Shown here: positions 1 through 9,130 of the stretch, piece after piece
Layout of the letters: every line of letters begins with the position of its first letter
Position numbering within the stretch: position 1 is the first letter of the stretch
From: CBDDHT01 sp965227905
GTDB lineage: Bacteria > Pseudomonadota > Alphaproteobacteria > Rhizobiales > Methyloligellaceae
Assembly (NCBI GenBank): GCA_965227905.1
Contig: OZ245780.1
Span: 744,001 to 808,000, forward strand
Length of the DNA stretch: 64,000 nucleotides
Direction of reading: 5' to 3'
Notes under the pieces: model-generated
What the model was told of the DNA's origin: nothing
Databases searched by the model: none
What the model saw: the letters and a program-made list of their open reading frames with translations, nothing else
Position numbers and translations under genes: made by a program

Positions 1-481
1 CGGAAACTTCAAGGCTGTCCACATGCACCGTGCGTGCAGCGAGTTCAAAATCATCGCCTTGTCGGGCCAGATCGTAGGCGCGCGCGCCATCAACCTTAAT
101 CGCGGAGAATTGCGGTGGGATCTGACTGATATCGCCGACGAATTCGGCGAGAATCGCCTCAATTTCCTGTCTGGTAGGGCGCAAATCACTCTCGGCTACG
201 ACCGAGCCCTCAAGATCGTCGGTCGTGGTTTGTGCGCCCCAGCGGACGGTAAAGCGATAGCCTTTGGTTCCATCGACAATATAGGGGACCGTTTTGGTCG
301 CCTCGCCAAACGCGATAGGTAGGATTCCGGTCGCAAGCGGATCCAATGTTCCGGCGTGGCCCGCCTTCGCAGCCTCATACAGGCGTTTGGTGCGAGAGAC
401 AGCTTCGGTCGACGTCGTTCCACAAGGTTTGTCGAGGACAAGCCAGCCGTGAACAGGTTTTCCCTTGCGACGCCGGGCCAT
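1..481 (-). CDS. truB: tRNA pseudouridine(55) synthase TruB, 3' end cut by window edge
   Basis: TruB converts U55 in the T-loop of elongator tRNAs to pseudouridine. The frame is open from an ATG at 481 to the window edge, giving 160 codons. It contains the family signature GHAGTLDPLATG at residues 41-52, with the catalytic Asp at about residue 47, and the N-terminal stretch WLVLDKPCG. A later stretch, QIPPQFSAIKVDGARAY, is also typical of TruB. It lies 33 bases downstream of rbfA on the same strand, the usual end of the nusA-infB operon. An ATG at 511 is followed by a stop after seven codons, so 481 is the start. The C-terminal third lies outside the window. Confidence 0.93.
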   Translation of the reverse strand, partial: MARRRKGKPVHGWLVLDKPCGTTSTEAVSRTKRLYEAAKAGHAGTLDPLATGILPIAFGEATKTVPYIVDGTKGYRFTVRWGAQTTTDDLEGSVVAESDLRPTRQEIEAILAEFVGDISQIPPQFSAIKVDGARAYDLARQGDDFELAARTVHVDSLEVS

Positions 482-514
482 CGTCGCTCAACCTCGAACA
501 GCGATTGTCATGGC

Positions 515-901
515 CTATTCCAGATCCTGCGCGACTCTCTCTGAGCGCAGTAAGTCATCCACCCGGCTCGATTGCTCGAATGTGTCGTCGAGTTCGAACG
601 TTACAGCGGGCATGTGCTTGAGCGTGACGCGGGATGCAAGTTCTCCGCGCACGAACCGGCTGTGCCGGGTCAGCGCTTTGAGAATTTTCTGTTGCTCGTC
701 TCCACCCAACGGCATGACATAGGCCGTAGCGGCCTTAAGGTCGGGACTGACACGAACTTCGGATACGGTGATAACGGCACCATCCAGTTCGGGATCGTTG
801 ATCACCCCCCGGATAAAGATGTCCGATAATCCAGCGCGCAGCGTTTCGCTTACACGAAGCTGGCGCTGACTCGGTTCGCGGTGACCTGATTTCTTGTTCA
901 T
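515..901 (-). CDS. rbfA: 30S ribosome-binding factor RbfA
   Basis: RbfA binds the free 30S subunit and helps mature the 5' end of 16S rRNA; it is a single KH-fold protein. The product has the family pattern PSQRQLRVSETLRAGLSDI near the N-terminus, VSEVRVSPDLKAATAYVMPLGG in the middle, and PAVTFELDDTFEQSSRVDDLL at the C-terminus. It lies between infB and truB in the same direction, which is the conserved order. I take the ATG at 901, next to the conserved region. A GTG at 931 with a weak GGA upstream would add ten residues and cannot be excluded. Confidence 0.92.
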   Translation of the reverse strand: MNKKSGHREPSQRQLRVSETLRAGLSDIFIRGVINDPELDGAVITVSEVRVSPDLKAATAYVMPLGGDEQQKILKALTRHSRFVRGELASRVTLKHMPAVTFELDDTFEQSSRVDDLLRSERVAQDLE

Positions 902-949
902 AGGGGCGACGCTGTGCAACAAGCCTGACACTCAATCCAACGAAACGGA

Positions 950-3481
950 TCAGAGTGTGCGCTCAATTTCCTCGACGAGGAAGCACTCGATGACATCGCC
1001 TTGGCGCATGTCCTGATATTTCTCGAAGGCCATGCCGCATTCCTGGCCGGTCTGCACCGTGCCGACCTCGTCCTTGAAGCGCTTGAGAGTCGACAGCTTA
1101 CCTTCGTGGATCACCACATTGTCACGAATGAGTCGCACATTGGCGCCGCGCTCGACCCGGCCGTCCGTAACACGGCAGCCTGCCACCTTGCCAACCTTCG
1201 AAATGTTGAAGATTTCCAGGATCTCCGCATTGCCAAGAAGTTCTTCTTTGATGGCGGGAGACAGCATGCCGGACATGGCTTGTTTGATATCGTCGACGAG
1301 ATTGTAGATGACCGCATAATAACGGATCTCGATCCCATCGCGTTCAGCAGCAACACGTGCCTGTTGGTTGGCGCGAACGTTGAAGCCGACAATCGCCGCA
1401 CCGGATGCCGCAGCCAGACCCACATCGGACTCGGTGATGGCGCCGACACCTGCATAGAGAATGCGAGCCGAAACTTCGTCGTTGCCGAGATTCTCCAGCG
1501 CGGCCGTGATCGCTTCCACGGAGCCTTGCACATCACCTTTGATGACAAGCGGGAATTCCTGAATGCCCGATTCCTTGAGCTGACTCATCATATGCTCAAG
1601 GGAACCGCGCGAACCTGTTCCAGCGGATTGGAGATCCCGACGTTTGCGGATGCGGTAGTCGGTAATCTCGCGTGCCTTCGCCTCGCTTTCGACGACAGCA
1701 ATGAGATCGCCTGCTTCCGGCGCCGAGCCGAAACCGAGGACCTCGGCGGGAACGCCGGGCAATGCTTCGGCAATCTGCTCGCCCTTATCGTTGATAAGCG
1801 CGCGCACCTTGCCCCAGCTCATGCCTGCGACAACGATATCCCCAATGCGGAGCGTTCCGCGCTGCACAAGCACGGTTCCCACCGGTCCACGCCCGGTCTC
1901 AAGCTTCGCTTCGATGACGACGCCTTCGGCCGGCCGATTGGGATTGGCCTTGAGTTCCATAACCTCGGCCTGGAGGTTGATCGCCTCGAGCAACTTGTCG
2001 AGGTTCATCTTCTCCGTTGCAGAGACTTCGACTTCCAGTACATCGCCGCCCTGGCTCTCGAGAACGAGGTCGTGCTGAAGAAACTCTATACGGACGCGGC
2101 TCGCATCAACGTCGGGTTTGTCCATCTTGTTGATAGCGACAATGATCGGGACGTCGCCCGCTTTGGCGTGATTGATGGCCTCGACTGTTTGAGGCATGAC
2201 GCCATCGTCGCCGGCAACCACCAGGATGACAATGTCCGTAACTTTTGCGCCGCGTGCCCGCATGGCCGTGAAGGCTTCATGACCTGGCGTATCGATGAAA
2301 GTAATCTTGTGCCCGTCATCGGTTTCGACCTGATAGGCACCGATATGCTGGGTAATGCCACCCGCTTCGCCCGCAACCACGTTTTCCTCACGGATCGCAT
2401 CGAGAAGTGATGTTTTACCGTGATCGACGTGACCCATAATGGTGACGATCGGAGCGCGTGGTGCCAGATCCTCAGCTGAGTCATCGTCGCCGATAAACCC
2501 TTCCTCGACATCGGCTTCCGAGACGCGCTTGACGGTATGTCCAAATTCCTCGGCGATAATCTCAGCCGTGTCGGCGTCGATTACGTCGTTGATTTTGTGC
2601 ATTTCGCCCTGCTTCATCATGAACTTGATGACATCGACAGCGCGTTCCGCCATGCGATTGGCAAGTTCCTGAATCGTGATCACTTCAGGGACGGTGACTT
2701 CGCGAGCAATTTTGGTCTGGGATTCCAGTTGTTCGCTAAGCTGCTTCTTCTGGCGTTCCTGACGCCGGCGTAGCGAGGCCAACGACCGCTGGCGCTGACT
2801 GTCGTCCAGAGCGTTCGTGATCGTAAGCTTGCCACGTACGCGACGCTCGTCACCACGCCTGAGAGCTGTCCGCGCTTCCGACTTGTCCTTTTTGGCTCGC
2901 GTTTCGGTCGGGCGATCCTTTGGCCTTTCAGAGGCAGGAGTCGGAGACTGTTCGGCCCTCTTCTGTGGCTTTTGCGACTTTGACGGTTCTGATTTCGGAG
3001 CCCGCGCCTCTGCTGCCTCCGCCTCGACACGAATTTCCGTCTCGGCCTCTGCAGCTTTCTTTGCTGCCTCTTCCGCAGCTTTTGCCTCAGCTTCGGCCTT
3101 TGCTTTGGCGAGTTCTTTGGCCTTGCGTTCTTCCTCGACCTGCTGAACACGGGCTTCGGCAAGAGCACGAGCCCTGGCATCCATTTCATCAGCCGAAAGC
3201 TCGCGCGTCGCGGCTGCCGGTTTGGCTTTTGCCTTCGGTGCCGCTTCCGATTTGGACTTCACCTCAACCGCCTCTGGAGACGCAGCAGTGGTGTCCTCCG
3301 CACCGGGTGTCCCGGGCGCGTTTATCGTGCGCTTTTTCTTCTTTTCGACCAGCACGGCTTTCGATCGCCCGTGGCTAAAGCTCTGCCGCACGTGTCCCGA
3401 TTCAACGGTGCGCTTAAGATTAAGCGTCATCGTGCGCGAACCACGGATCGTCTTTCCGCCGGTTTCTTTCGTTTCGCTCAT
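950..3481 (-). CDS. infB: Translation initiation factor IF-2
   Basis: IF-2 is the GTPase that places initiator fMet-tRNA on the 30S subunit and promotes 50S joining. The 843-residue product has a long Lys/Glu/Ala-rich N-terminal region (about residues 45-260), a conserved IF2-N helical module around 265-320, then the G domain with P-loop GHVDHGKT at 350-357, DTPGH, and NKMDKPD. The C-terminal beta-barrel domains that bind fMet-tRNA follow. Its ATG overlaps the stop of the upstream YlxR gene by four bases (ATGA), so the two are translationally coupled. The variable charged N-terminus is normal for proteobacterial IF-2. Confidence 0.97.
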   Translation of the reverse strand: MSETKETGGKTIRGSRTMTLNLKRTVESGHVRQSFSHGRSKAVLVEKKKKRTINAPGTPGAEDTTAASPEAVEVKSKSEAAPKAKAKPAAATRELSADEMDARARALAEARVQQVEEERKAKELAKAKAEAEAKAAEEAAKKAAEAETEIRVEAEAAEARAPKSEPSKSQKPQKRAEQSPTPASERPKDRPTETRAKKDKSEARTALRRGDERRVRGKLTITNALDDSQRQRSLASLRRRQERQKKQLSEQLESQTKIAREVTVPEVITIQELANRMAERAVDVIKFMMKQGEMHKINDVIDADTAEIIAEEFGHTVKRVSEADVEEGFIGDDDSAEDLAPRAPIVTIMGHVDHGKTSLLDAIREENVVAGEAGGITQHIGAYQVETDDGHKITFIDTPGHEAFTAMRARGAKVTDIVILVVAGDDGVMPQTVEAINHAKAGDVPIIVAINKMDKPDVDASRVRIEFLQHDLVLESQGGDVLEVEVSATEKMNLDKLLEAINLQAEVMELKANPNRPAEGVVIEAKLETGRGPVGTVLVQRGTLRIGDIVVAGMSWGKVRALINDKGEQIAEALPGVPAEVLGFGSAPEAGDLIAVVESEAKAREITDYRIRKRRDLQSAGTGSRGSLEHMMSQLKESGIQEFPLVIKGDVQGSVEAITAALENLGNDEVSARILYAGVGAITESDVGLAAASGAAIVGFNVRANQQARVAAERDGIEIRYYAVIYNLVDDIKQAMSGMLSPAIKEELLGNAEILEIFNISKVGKVAGCRVTDGRVERGANVRLIRDNVVIHEGKLSTLKRFKDEVGTVQTGQECGMAFEKYQDMRQGDVIECFLVEEIERTL

Positions 3482-4191
3482 ACTTTTCCCAAACCTCGGT
3501 CCGGATCGCCTGCAATTGAAGCAGCGCTCATCCGATAGGAGTCGAGCCGAGACGCTGACACGACGAATTTCGCGCTCGCGCCGCCATCGACTAATGCTGC
3601 ATGTACCACATTTGGCCGGCCTAATGCCAAGCTCAATTCTTCAATCTTAAAGCTCGTTATCAATGTCACGTCGCGGCCGCCGCTGTTGGAACCGATCTTG
3701 AAGCGTCCTGCAAGCTTTCTGCGACCGTCTTCAGAGGCATCGCAAGCTTGCACAAGTGCTGTAACGGTACCGTCGTCCGCCAGTGCCTCGATCTTCGAGA
3801 ATCCAAGGACCAAGCTACCGGCTTTGTTGGCCAGACTGAGATCCGAGAGGGCAGCGCGAGCGAGCAGATCTGCAATCGTTTCGGGCAGCGATAAGTCTAC
3901 TTTAGCTGTCGATTTAAAGGATCTCGGAAAGACCTTTTTGGCGACGGCAGAGGCGACAATGTCCGATCTCGCGGTTAACCAAACGCCTCGTCCCGGTAGG
4001 CGATTGCGCAAGTCGGGAACAACCTGTCCGTCCGGATCGAGCACGAATCGGATGAGTTCAGCGGTTGGCCGGCGATCACGCGTAAGGGCACATTGCCGGA
4101 CCGTTTCGGGCTGGCGACGCCCGTTCGGTCCGGATCCATTGCTCTTTCCTTGAGCGTGAACATCAGGTTTCGGCTGCCGCTGTGTCTTCAC
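3478..4191 (-). CDS. YlxR-type RNA-binding protein (DUF448), with L7Ae-like C-terminal part
   Basis: The 237-residue protein has the YlxR core at about residues 30-105, including QCALTRDRR, LIRFVLDPDGQVVPDL and GRGVWLTA. A longer C-terminal half resembles the ribosomal L7Ae-like extension seen in alphaproteobacterial members (LANKAGSLVLGFSKIEAL). YlxR proteins bind RNA and have been linked to RNase P activity and transcription in some bacteria; the role in this organism is inferred. The gene sits between nusA and infB, its normal place. The start at 4191 lies 29 bases inside the 3' end of nusA, and its stop overlaps the infB start, so it is part of a tightly coupled operon. Confidence 0.9.
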   Translation of the reverse strand: MKTQRQPKPDVHAQGKSNGSGPNGRRQPETVRQCALTRDRRPTAELIRFVLDPDGQVVPDLRNRLPGRGVWLTARSDIVASAVAKKVFPRSFKSTAKVDLSLPETIADLLARAALSDLSLANKAGSLVLGFSKIEALADDGTVTALVQACDASEDGRRKLAGRFKIGSNSGGRDVTLITSFKIEELSLALGRPNVVHAALVDGGASAKFVVSASRLDSYRMSAASIAGDPDRGLGKV

Positions 4192-5809
4192 TTTGATCCG
4201 TTTCGGCGTCGTCCGTTTCGTCCTCGTCTTCTGCGTTCGCTGCGGCGAGTTCCTCTTCGGTTATCCAACCCGCTTTAACGCGAGCGGCCATGATCATCGT
4301 TTCCGCATCATCGCGCGAAATATCGATTCCGTCGAAGAACCCGGCTTGTCTGACGCTCTCGCCCTCGACCGTTTCATTCCAGCCGAGCAGATCGTCGGTG
4401 GCGCACTCAGCGAAGTCTTCAAGGGTTTTGACGTCATTTTCACCTAGCGCAACCTGCATCGCCGTGGTCAGTCCACTGATGCCATTCAGATCGTCCGAAA
4501 CACCAAGAGCGACGCGTTTCTCATTGAGCGCGGTTTCAACGCCCTCGAGATACTCACGGGCACGGGTCTGGATCTCGCCAGCCGTTTCTTCGTCAAAGCC
4601 TTCAATTACGGCGATTTCGGAAGGTTCGACGTAAGCAACCTCGTCGACGGAGCTAAAGCCTTCCGACGTCAGAAGCTGTGCGATCACCTCGTCCACGTCG
4701 AGGGACTGCATAAACATCGCAGAGCGCTCGGCGAACTCGGCCTGCCGGCGTTCGGATTCTTCGGCTTCCGTCAGAATGTCGATATCCCAACCGGTCAATT
4801 GCGATGCGAGACGAACATTCTGGCCACGCCGCCCGATGGCGAGGCTGAGCTGACTATCGGGAACCACAACATCGATCCGGCGGGCATCCTCATCGAGCAC
4901 AACTTTGACAACCTCAGCGGGTGCCAGGGCGTTAACGATGAATGTCGCATGGTCCGGCGACCATTGGATGATGTCGATTTTCTCGCCCTGAAGCTCGTTC
5001 ACGACGGCCTGCACGCGGCTGCCTCGCATTCCGACGCAGGCGCCAACCGGATCGATGGCTGAGTCCTTGGATATCACCGCGATTTTGGCGCGGCTGCCCG
5101 GGTCCCGTGCTACGGACATGATCTCAACGATACTGTCGTAGATTTCAGGTACTTCCTGAGCGAACAGCTTGGCCATGAATTCGGGGCGGGTGCGCGAGAG
5201 GAATATCTGCGGGCCGCGCTGCTCGCGGCGAACATCGTAAATATGCGCGCGCACCCGGTCGCCATAGCGGAAGTTTTCCCGCGGCATCGTCTCATCGCGA
5301 CGGATGATCGCTTCAGCGCGCCCGAGGTCGACAATGACATTGCCATATTCCACGCGTTTGATGATGCCGTTGACGATTTCCCCGATCCGGTCCTTGAATT
5401 CTTCGTACTGACGTTCTCTTTCCGCTTCGCGGACCTTCTGCACGATGACCTGTTTGGCGTTCTGCGCTGCGACACGCCCGAAATCCAAAGGTGGCAGGTC
5501 TTCCGCGATGAAATCGCCCACTGCAGCGGCAGGATTCCGGCGCTTCGCTTCTTCGAGCGGGATCTGGATCGCTTCCATCGACACGTTCTCGACGACTTCG
5601 AGAAGACGCGATAGTTGGATTTCGCCCGTTTTCGGGTCGATCATCGCTCTGATTTCATTCTCGCTGCCATAGCGCGACTTGGCCGCCTTTTGAATGGCGT
5701 CTTCCATAGCTGCGATGACGATGCCGCGATCGATGGATTTTTCGCGGGCGACTGCATCAGCAATTTGGAGCAGCTCCAGGCGATTGGCGCTGATACCGAT
5801 TTCAGACAT
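4163..5809 (-). CDS. nusA: Transcription termination/antitermination factor NusA
   Basis: NusA binds RNA polymerase and nascent RNA and modulates pausing, intrinsic termination and antitermination. The 548-residue product has the N-terminal polymerase-binding domain, an S1 domain (about 135-200, with GIIKRVEYGNVIVDLGRAEAI), two KH domains (about 230-345, including GACVGMRGSRVQAV and AIGRRGQNVRLA), and two C-terminal acidic helix-hairpin repeats. It ends in a very acidic tail. It follows rimP by 69 bases. A promoter and intrinsic terminator upstream of rimP suggest that the operon is controlled by termination, possibly by NusA itself. Confidence 0.97.
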   Translation of the reverse strand: MSEIGISANRLELLQIADAVAREKSIDRGIVIAAMEDAIQKAAKSRYGSENEIRAMIDPKTGEIQLSRLLEVVENVSMEAIQIPLEEAKRRNPAAAVGDFIAEDLPPLDFGRVAAQNAKQVIVQKVREAERERQYEEFKDRIGEIVNGIIKRVEYGNVIVDLGRAEAIIRRDETMPRENFRYGDRVRAHIYDVRREQRGPQIFLSRTRPEFMAKLFAQEVPEIYDSIVEIMSVARDPGSRAKIAVISKDSAIDPVGACVGMRGSRVQAVVNELQGEKIDIIQWSPDHATFIVNALAPAEVVKVVLDEDARRIDVVVPDSQLSLAIGRRGQNVRLASQLTGWDIDILTEAEESERRQAEFAERSAMFMQSLDVDEVIAQLLTSEGFSSVDEVAYVEPSEIAVIEGFDEETAGEIQTRAREYLEGVETALNEKRVALGVSDDLNGISGLTTAMQVALGENDVKTLEDFAECATDDLLGWNETVEGESVRQAGFFDGIDISRDDAETMIMAARVKAGWITEEELAAANAEDEDETDDAETDQSEDTAAAET

Positions 5810-5878
5810 TGATTATGTCTCCACTCCGAAACCATTCGAAACCGAAGCGCGTCCGGTTCGTGGCTATTCCTGTCCGAC

Positions 5879-6427
5879 TTAAGCGTGCCTAGGCGCCTTC
5901 GCCTTCAACAGTGCATCGCTCATGACCAATTTCGCTTCAGCCACAAGGTCCACGGGCAAGCCGATGACCTGTGGGTCCGTGTCTTTATCGAGGGCGACCT
6001 TCAAACGGATCTCGCCATCCGTAAATCCTTCGATTTCTCCGCGAAACCGGCGGCGCCCATCAATCAATTCCTTTAGCTCGACCTTTGCTTCATGCCCTGC
6101 CCAGTCCTCGAAGTCGCTCGGTCTTACGAGCGGTCGATCAATTCCCGCTGTTGAGACTTCTAAATGGTACTCACCTGCGATCGGATCGTTGGCATCCAGC
6201 AAGGGCGATACCTGACGGCTGATCGCTGCGCAATCGTCGATAGAAACCGATTCAGAAGCCCGATCGACCATTATCTGAACGGTGCAGCCGTTGCGGCCCG
6301 ATAATGCCACCCGCACCAGGCGAATTCCAAGATCCTCAATTACAGGTTCCACCAGTTGCGCGATTTCTCGTGCGACACCGGTTTCTTTAGCGAAGCGGAT
6401 TTCCAGCGCACTGGAACCCTGCGCCAT
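5879..6427 (-). CDS. rimP: Ribosome maturation factor RimP
   Basis: RimP assists assembly of the 30S subunit. The 182-residue product from the ATG at 6427 contains the family stretches PVIEDLGIRLVRVAL, DCAAISRQVSPLLDANDPI, YHLEVSTAGIDRPL and the C-terminal SH3-like domain. The open frame continues upstream to 6496, but those codons run through the stem of an intrinsic terminator and look nothing like RimP, so 6427 is preferred. It is the first gene of the rimP-nusA-ylxR-infB-rbfA-truB operon. Confidence 0.94.
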   Translation of the reverse strand: MAQGSSALEIRFAKETGVAREIAQLVEPVIEDLGIRLVRVALSGRNGCTVQIMVDRASESVSIDDCAAISRQVSPLLDANDPIAGEYHLEVSTAGIDRPLVRPSDFEDWAGHEAKVELKELIDGRRRFRGEIEGFTDGEIRLKVALDKDTDPQVIGLPVDLVAEAKLVMSDALLKAKAPRHA

Positions 6428-6465
6428 GGTCAGTCTCCAAGGCCGATGGCAACGATGCCTATGGC

Positions 6466-6500
6466 ATAAACAAAACGAGCGGGCCCGGAGACCCACTCGT
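6466..6500 (-). terminator. Intrinsic terminator in the rimP-nusA leader (possible attenuator)
   Basis: On the minus strand an 11-bp stem (two G-U pairs) with a TCCG loop spans 6500 to 6475 and is followed by TTTTGTTTAT. It lies only about 20 bases after a promoter-like sequence and about 40 bases before the rimP ATG. A smaller hairpin (6509-6522, ACTCA/TGAGT) precedes it. The position, downstream of a promoter and upstream of nusA, suggests an attenuator and not only a terminator for trmB. Confidence 0.8.
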
Positions 6501-6528
6501 CACATAACACTCATGCTTGAGTACGCCT

Positions 6529-6556
6529 AATATACGTGACTTTTCCAACCATTCAA
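6529..6556 (-). promoter_or_regulatory. Putative sigma-70-type promoter of the rimP-nusA operon
   Basis: The minus strand reads TTGAAT, a 16-base spacer, then TATATT. Transcription would start near 6522, just before the small hairpin and the terminator ahead of rimP. The match to the consensus is good but unproven. Confidence 0.5.
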
Positions 6557-6587
6557 GACAGTCTGACACAGCTAGCATCCGCTATCC

Positions 6588-7295
6588 TTAAACTTGTGTA
6601 TCAGACACGAAGAAAGGATAGGTAATAGCAGCGTCGTTAGCCTTTTTGGCTTTCTCCTCGTAACGTGTTGGTGGCCAATCCTCAGGGCGGATTCGCCAAC
6701 TGGCAGCGGATGTCGCTTGCCACTGCAGCCTCGAGACTTTGGCGGCTGCTACCAGAATTGCACTGGCATAGTGCCCCCAATCGGTCGCAATCCGCAGCTC
6801 CGCACCCGGTTTTAAGGCGTCTGCCAGAGTCTCCAGCGTTTCAGGCGACAGTAGCCGTCTCTTCTGATGCCTTTTCTTGGGCCACGGATCGGGAAAAAGA
6901 ACAAAGGCACGCTCTAGCGACTGTGGTGGAAGCCAGCGCAAAACAGCCTGGGCATCGCCATCGTGAAGCCGGACGTTATTGAGTTCCGCTTCTTCGATCC
7001 TGGCCAACAGATTGGCAAGGCCGTTCAGAAATGGTTCAACGCCAATCAGGCCGACATGCGGATTTTGGTCGGCCTGCCATGCGAGATGCTCACCTCCGCC
7101 AAAGCCGATCTCAAGCCAGACTTCGTTCGTTGTCTCCGAGAAGAGTTTCGACAGGCCTTGGGGCGGAGGTGCGCTAAGATCCAATCGCAGTCTGGGCAAA
7201 AGCGTGTCGACGAGACGCTGTCGCCTGGGGCTAAGCGGATGCCCCTTGCGCCGTCCAAACAGAAGTGGACGACGATCAGATTGCGGCTCGTCCAT
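6588..7295 (-). CDS. trmB: tRNA (guanine-N7-)-methyltransferase TrmB
   Basis: TrmB uses SAM to methylate G46 in the tRNA variable loop. The product (235 residues from the ATG at 7295) has the SAM-binding motif VWLEIGFGGGEHLAWQA, and the family motif FPDPWPKKRHQKRRL that contributes to tRNA binding and catalysis. The frame extends upstream to a GTG at 7319, but that codon lies inside the stem of a terminator behind metK, so the ATG at 7295 is more likely. A SAM synthetase gene directly upstream fits its cofactor need. Confidence 0.94.
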   Translation of the reverse strand: MDEPQSDRRPLLFGRRKGHPLSPRRQRLVDTLLPRLRLDLSAPPPQGLSKLFSETTNEVWLEIGFGGGEHLAWQADQNPHVGLIGVEPFLNGLANLLARIEEAELNNVRLHDGDAQAVLRWLPPQSLERAFVLFPDPWPKKRHQKRRLLSPETLETLADALKPGAELRIATDWGHYASAILVAAAKVSRLQWQATSAASWRIRPEDWPPTRYEEKAKKANDAAITYPFFVSDTQV

Positions 7296-7308
7296 GGCGG
7301 CTATCACG

Positions 7309-7330
7309 AAAAGCGCCACTCAAGTGGCGC
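7309..7330 (-). terminator. Intrinsic terminator after metK
   Basis: On the minus strand GCGCCAC, loop TTGA, GTGGCGC is followed by TTTT. It starts 12 bases after the metK stop codon and ends about 14 bases before the trmB ATG. It is compact but perfectly paired. Confidence 0.7.
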
Positions 7331-7342
7331 ATGATCCCACCC

Positions 7343-8512
7343 TCAGGTCAACGCAGCTTTGATTGGCTCTACAAGGTCAAGACGTTCCCACGAGAAGCCA
7401 CCGTCATTGTCTGGCTGGCGACCAAAATGACCATAGGCAGCCGTGCGCTCGTAAATGGGACGGACCAAAGACAGGTGCTCTTTGATCCCGCCAGGGCTCA
7501 AGTCCATGACCTCTCCGAGTGCCTTTTCAAGGCGAGCGGCATCGACACGGTTCGAGCCATGCAAATCCACATAAATCGAAAGAGGTTTGGCAACGCCGAT
7601 AGCGTAGGCCAGCTGAATGGTACAGTTGTCAGCCAGATCCGCAGCCACAACATTCTTTGCGAGATAGCGCGCTGCGTAAGCCGCGGAACGATCGACCTTG
7701 CTTGGGTCTTTGCCCGAGAAGGCGCCGCCGCCGTGCGGGGCCATTCCACCATAGGTATCCACGATGATCTTGCGGCCCGTCACACCGGCATCACCGTCTG
7801 GTCCGCCGATCACAAAACGTCCGGTCGGATTGACGTAGAATTCTTCTTCCGGACACATCCAACCTTCGGGCAGGACATTTTCGACATATTCGCGAACGAC
7901 TTCCCGGACGCGTGCGGGGTCGGCATCTTCAGTATGTTGTGTCGAGACGACGACGGATGTTGCGCGAACCGGTTTTCCATCCTTGTAGAGAAGTGTCACC
8001 TGGCTCTTGGAATCAGGTCCCAGCTCAGGCGTTGCGCCCGCGTGGCGGGCTTTTGCCATCTCATGAAGAATGCGGTGTGAATACTGAATCGGCGCAGGCA
8101 TGAGTTCGTCGGTTTCGGTGCAAGCATAGCCAAACATGATGCCTTGGTCGCCGGCGCCCTCCGCGCCATCATCGCCGGCGTCGACGCCTTGGGCTATGTC
8201 GACAGATTGGTCGTGGACATAGACCTGCACTTCGGAATTACGCCAGTGAAAACCGTCCTGCTCATATCCGATTTCCCGGATACAGCGCCGCGCGGCCTCC
8301 TCCATAGCTTCATGGTTGACCTCGGCGGGCCCGCGGGTCTCGCCAACGATCACGACCCTGTTGGTCGTCGTGACGGTCTCGACACCTGCTCTCGAATCCG
8401 GGCCGCCTGCCACTAGCAGATCGACGATCGAGTCCGAGATACGATCGCAAATCTTGTCTGGATGTCCCTCGGAGACGGACTCGCTTGTGAATAAAAACTC
8501 TTCCCGTGACAA
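7343..8512 (-). CDS. metK: S-adenosylmethionine synthetase MetK
   Basis: MetK makes SAM from methionine and ATP. The 389-residue product has the expected motifs: SEGHPDKICDRISDSIVD near the N-terminus, GAGDQGIMFGYACTE, GGGAFSGKDPSKVDRSAAY, and DNCTIQLAYAIGVAKPLSI. The start codon is TTG at 8512, supported by a near-perfect Shine-Dalgarno sequence, AGGAGG, about eight bases upstream. It is preceded by an XRE-type regulator in the same direction and followed by a terminator. No recognisable SAM riboswitch was seen in the 99-base leader. Confidence 0.97.
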   Translation of the reverse strand: MSREEFLFTSESVSEGHPDKICDRISDSIVDLLVAGGPDSRAGVETVTTTNRVVIVGETRGPAEVNHEAMEEAARRCIREIGYEQDGFHWRNSEVQVYVHDQSVDIAQGVDAGDDGAEGAGDQGIMFGYACTETDELMPAPIQYSHRILHEMAKARHAGATPELGPDSKSQVTLLYKDGKPVRATSVVVSTQHTEDADPARVREVVREYVENVLPEGWMCPEEEFYVNPTGRFVIGGPDGDAGVTGRKIIVDTYGGMAPHGGGAFSGKDPSKVDRSAAYAARYLAKNVVAADLADNCTIQLAYAIGVAKPLSIYVDLHGSNRVDAARLEKALGEVMDLSPGGIKEHLSLVRPIYERTAAYGHFGRQPDNDGGFSWERLDLVEPIKAALT

Positions 8513-8611
8513 GGGAACCCCTCCTATACCGCGCTATATGGAAAATCGACGGTGTTCTTGCAGCGTTTCATTGCGCCGTCAAGGCCGGAGCGGAACAGAA
8601 TTCGAACGGCG

Positions 8612-9019
8612 TCAGTTGTCAGCCGAACGTTTACTTGCCAGGGATCGGACGAGTTCGATCACGCTGCGACGAACCTTGGCATCCGAAATGCGAACGAAAG
8701 CGCGGTTCAACTCCAAGCCCTCTCTGGAGTTCACGAACTCGTAGATGAACGACTCGCCATCGGCCTTATCGCCGGCCTGGGCTCCATCTACAGGCGCACC
8801 ATCAAAGAAGAACTGAACCGGTACATCGAGGATCTGAGAGAGATTCAAAAGCCGACTCGCACCAATGCGGTTCACGCCCTTCTCGTATTTTTGAATCTGT
8901 TGGAATGTCAGGCCCATTTGTTCACCAAGTCTTTCCTGACTCATACCAATCAGCATACGGCGTAAACGCACGCGGCTACCAACATGGGTATCAATCGGGT
9001 TGGGCTTTTTTGCAGACAT
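8612..9019 (-). CDS. XRE-family helix-turn-helix regulator
   Basis: The 135-residue product has a classic Cro/C1-type helix-turn-helix at about residues 15-70 (GMSQERLGEQMGLTFQQIQKYEKG, then NRIGASRLLNLSQIL). A C-terminal tail of about 65 residues is of unknown function. This regulator upstream of metK is conserved in Alphaproteobacteria. The ATG at 9019 is preferred over a TTG at 9025. A 7-2-7 palindrome overlaps a TTGAC -35-like element about 110 bases upstream and could be its own operator. Its target genes cannot be read from the sequence. Confidence 0.9.
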   Translation of the reverse strand: MSAKKPNPIDTHVGSRVRLRRMLIGMSQERLGEQMGLTFQQIQKYEKGVNRIGASRLLNLSQILDVPVQFFFDGAPVDGAQAGDKADGESFIYEFVNSREGLELNRAFVRISDAKVRRSVIELVRSLASKRSADN

Positions 9020-9130
9020 TGCCAAGCGCTTATACCTGTCGCATTAAAAATCGATAATAGTAGCTGAACGTATGCCGATGATCATTCGAGGCGTACGGAG
9101 TTTCCGTTTCTATTTGGGCGTATGCGATGC

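Noticed and set aside
1001..2410. 469-codon ORF on the plus strand
   Set aside because: It is antisense to infB, whose product is unmistakable, and shows no protein family pattern.
8513..8611. Possible SAM riboswitch before metK
   Set aside because: None of the conserved SAM-I, SAM-II or SAM/SAH core patterns could be found in the 99-base leader.
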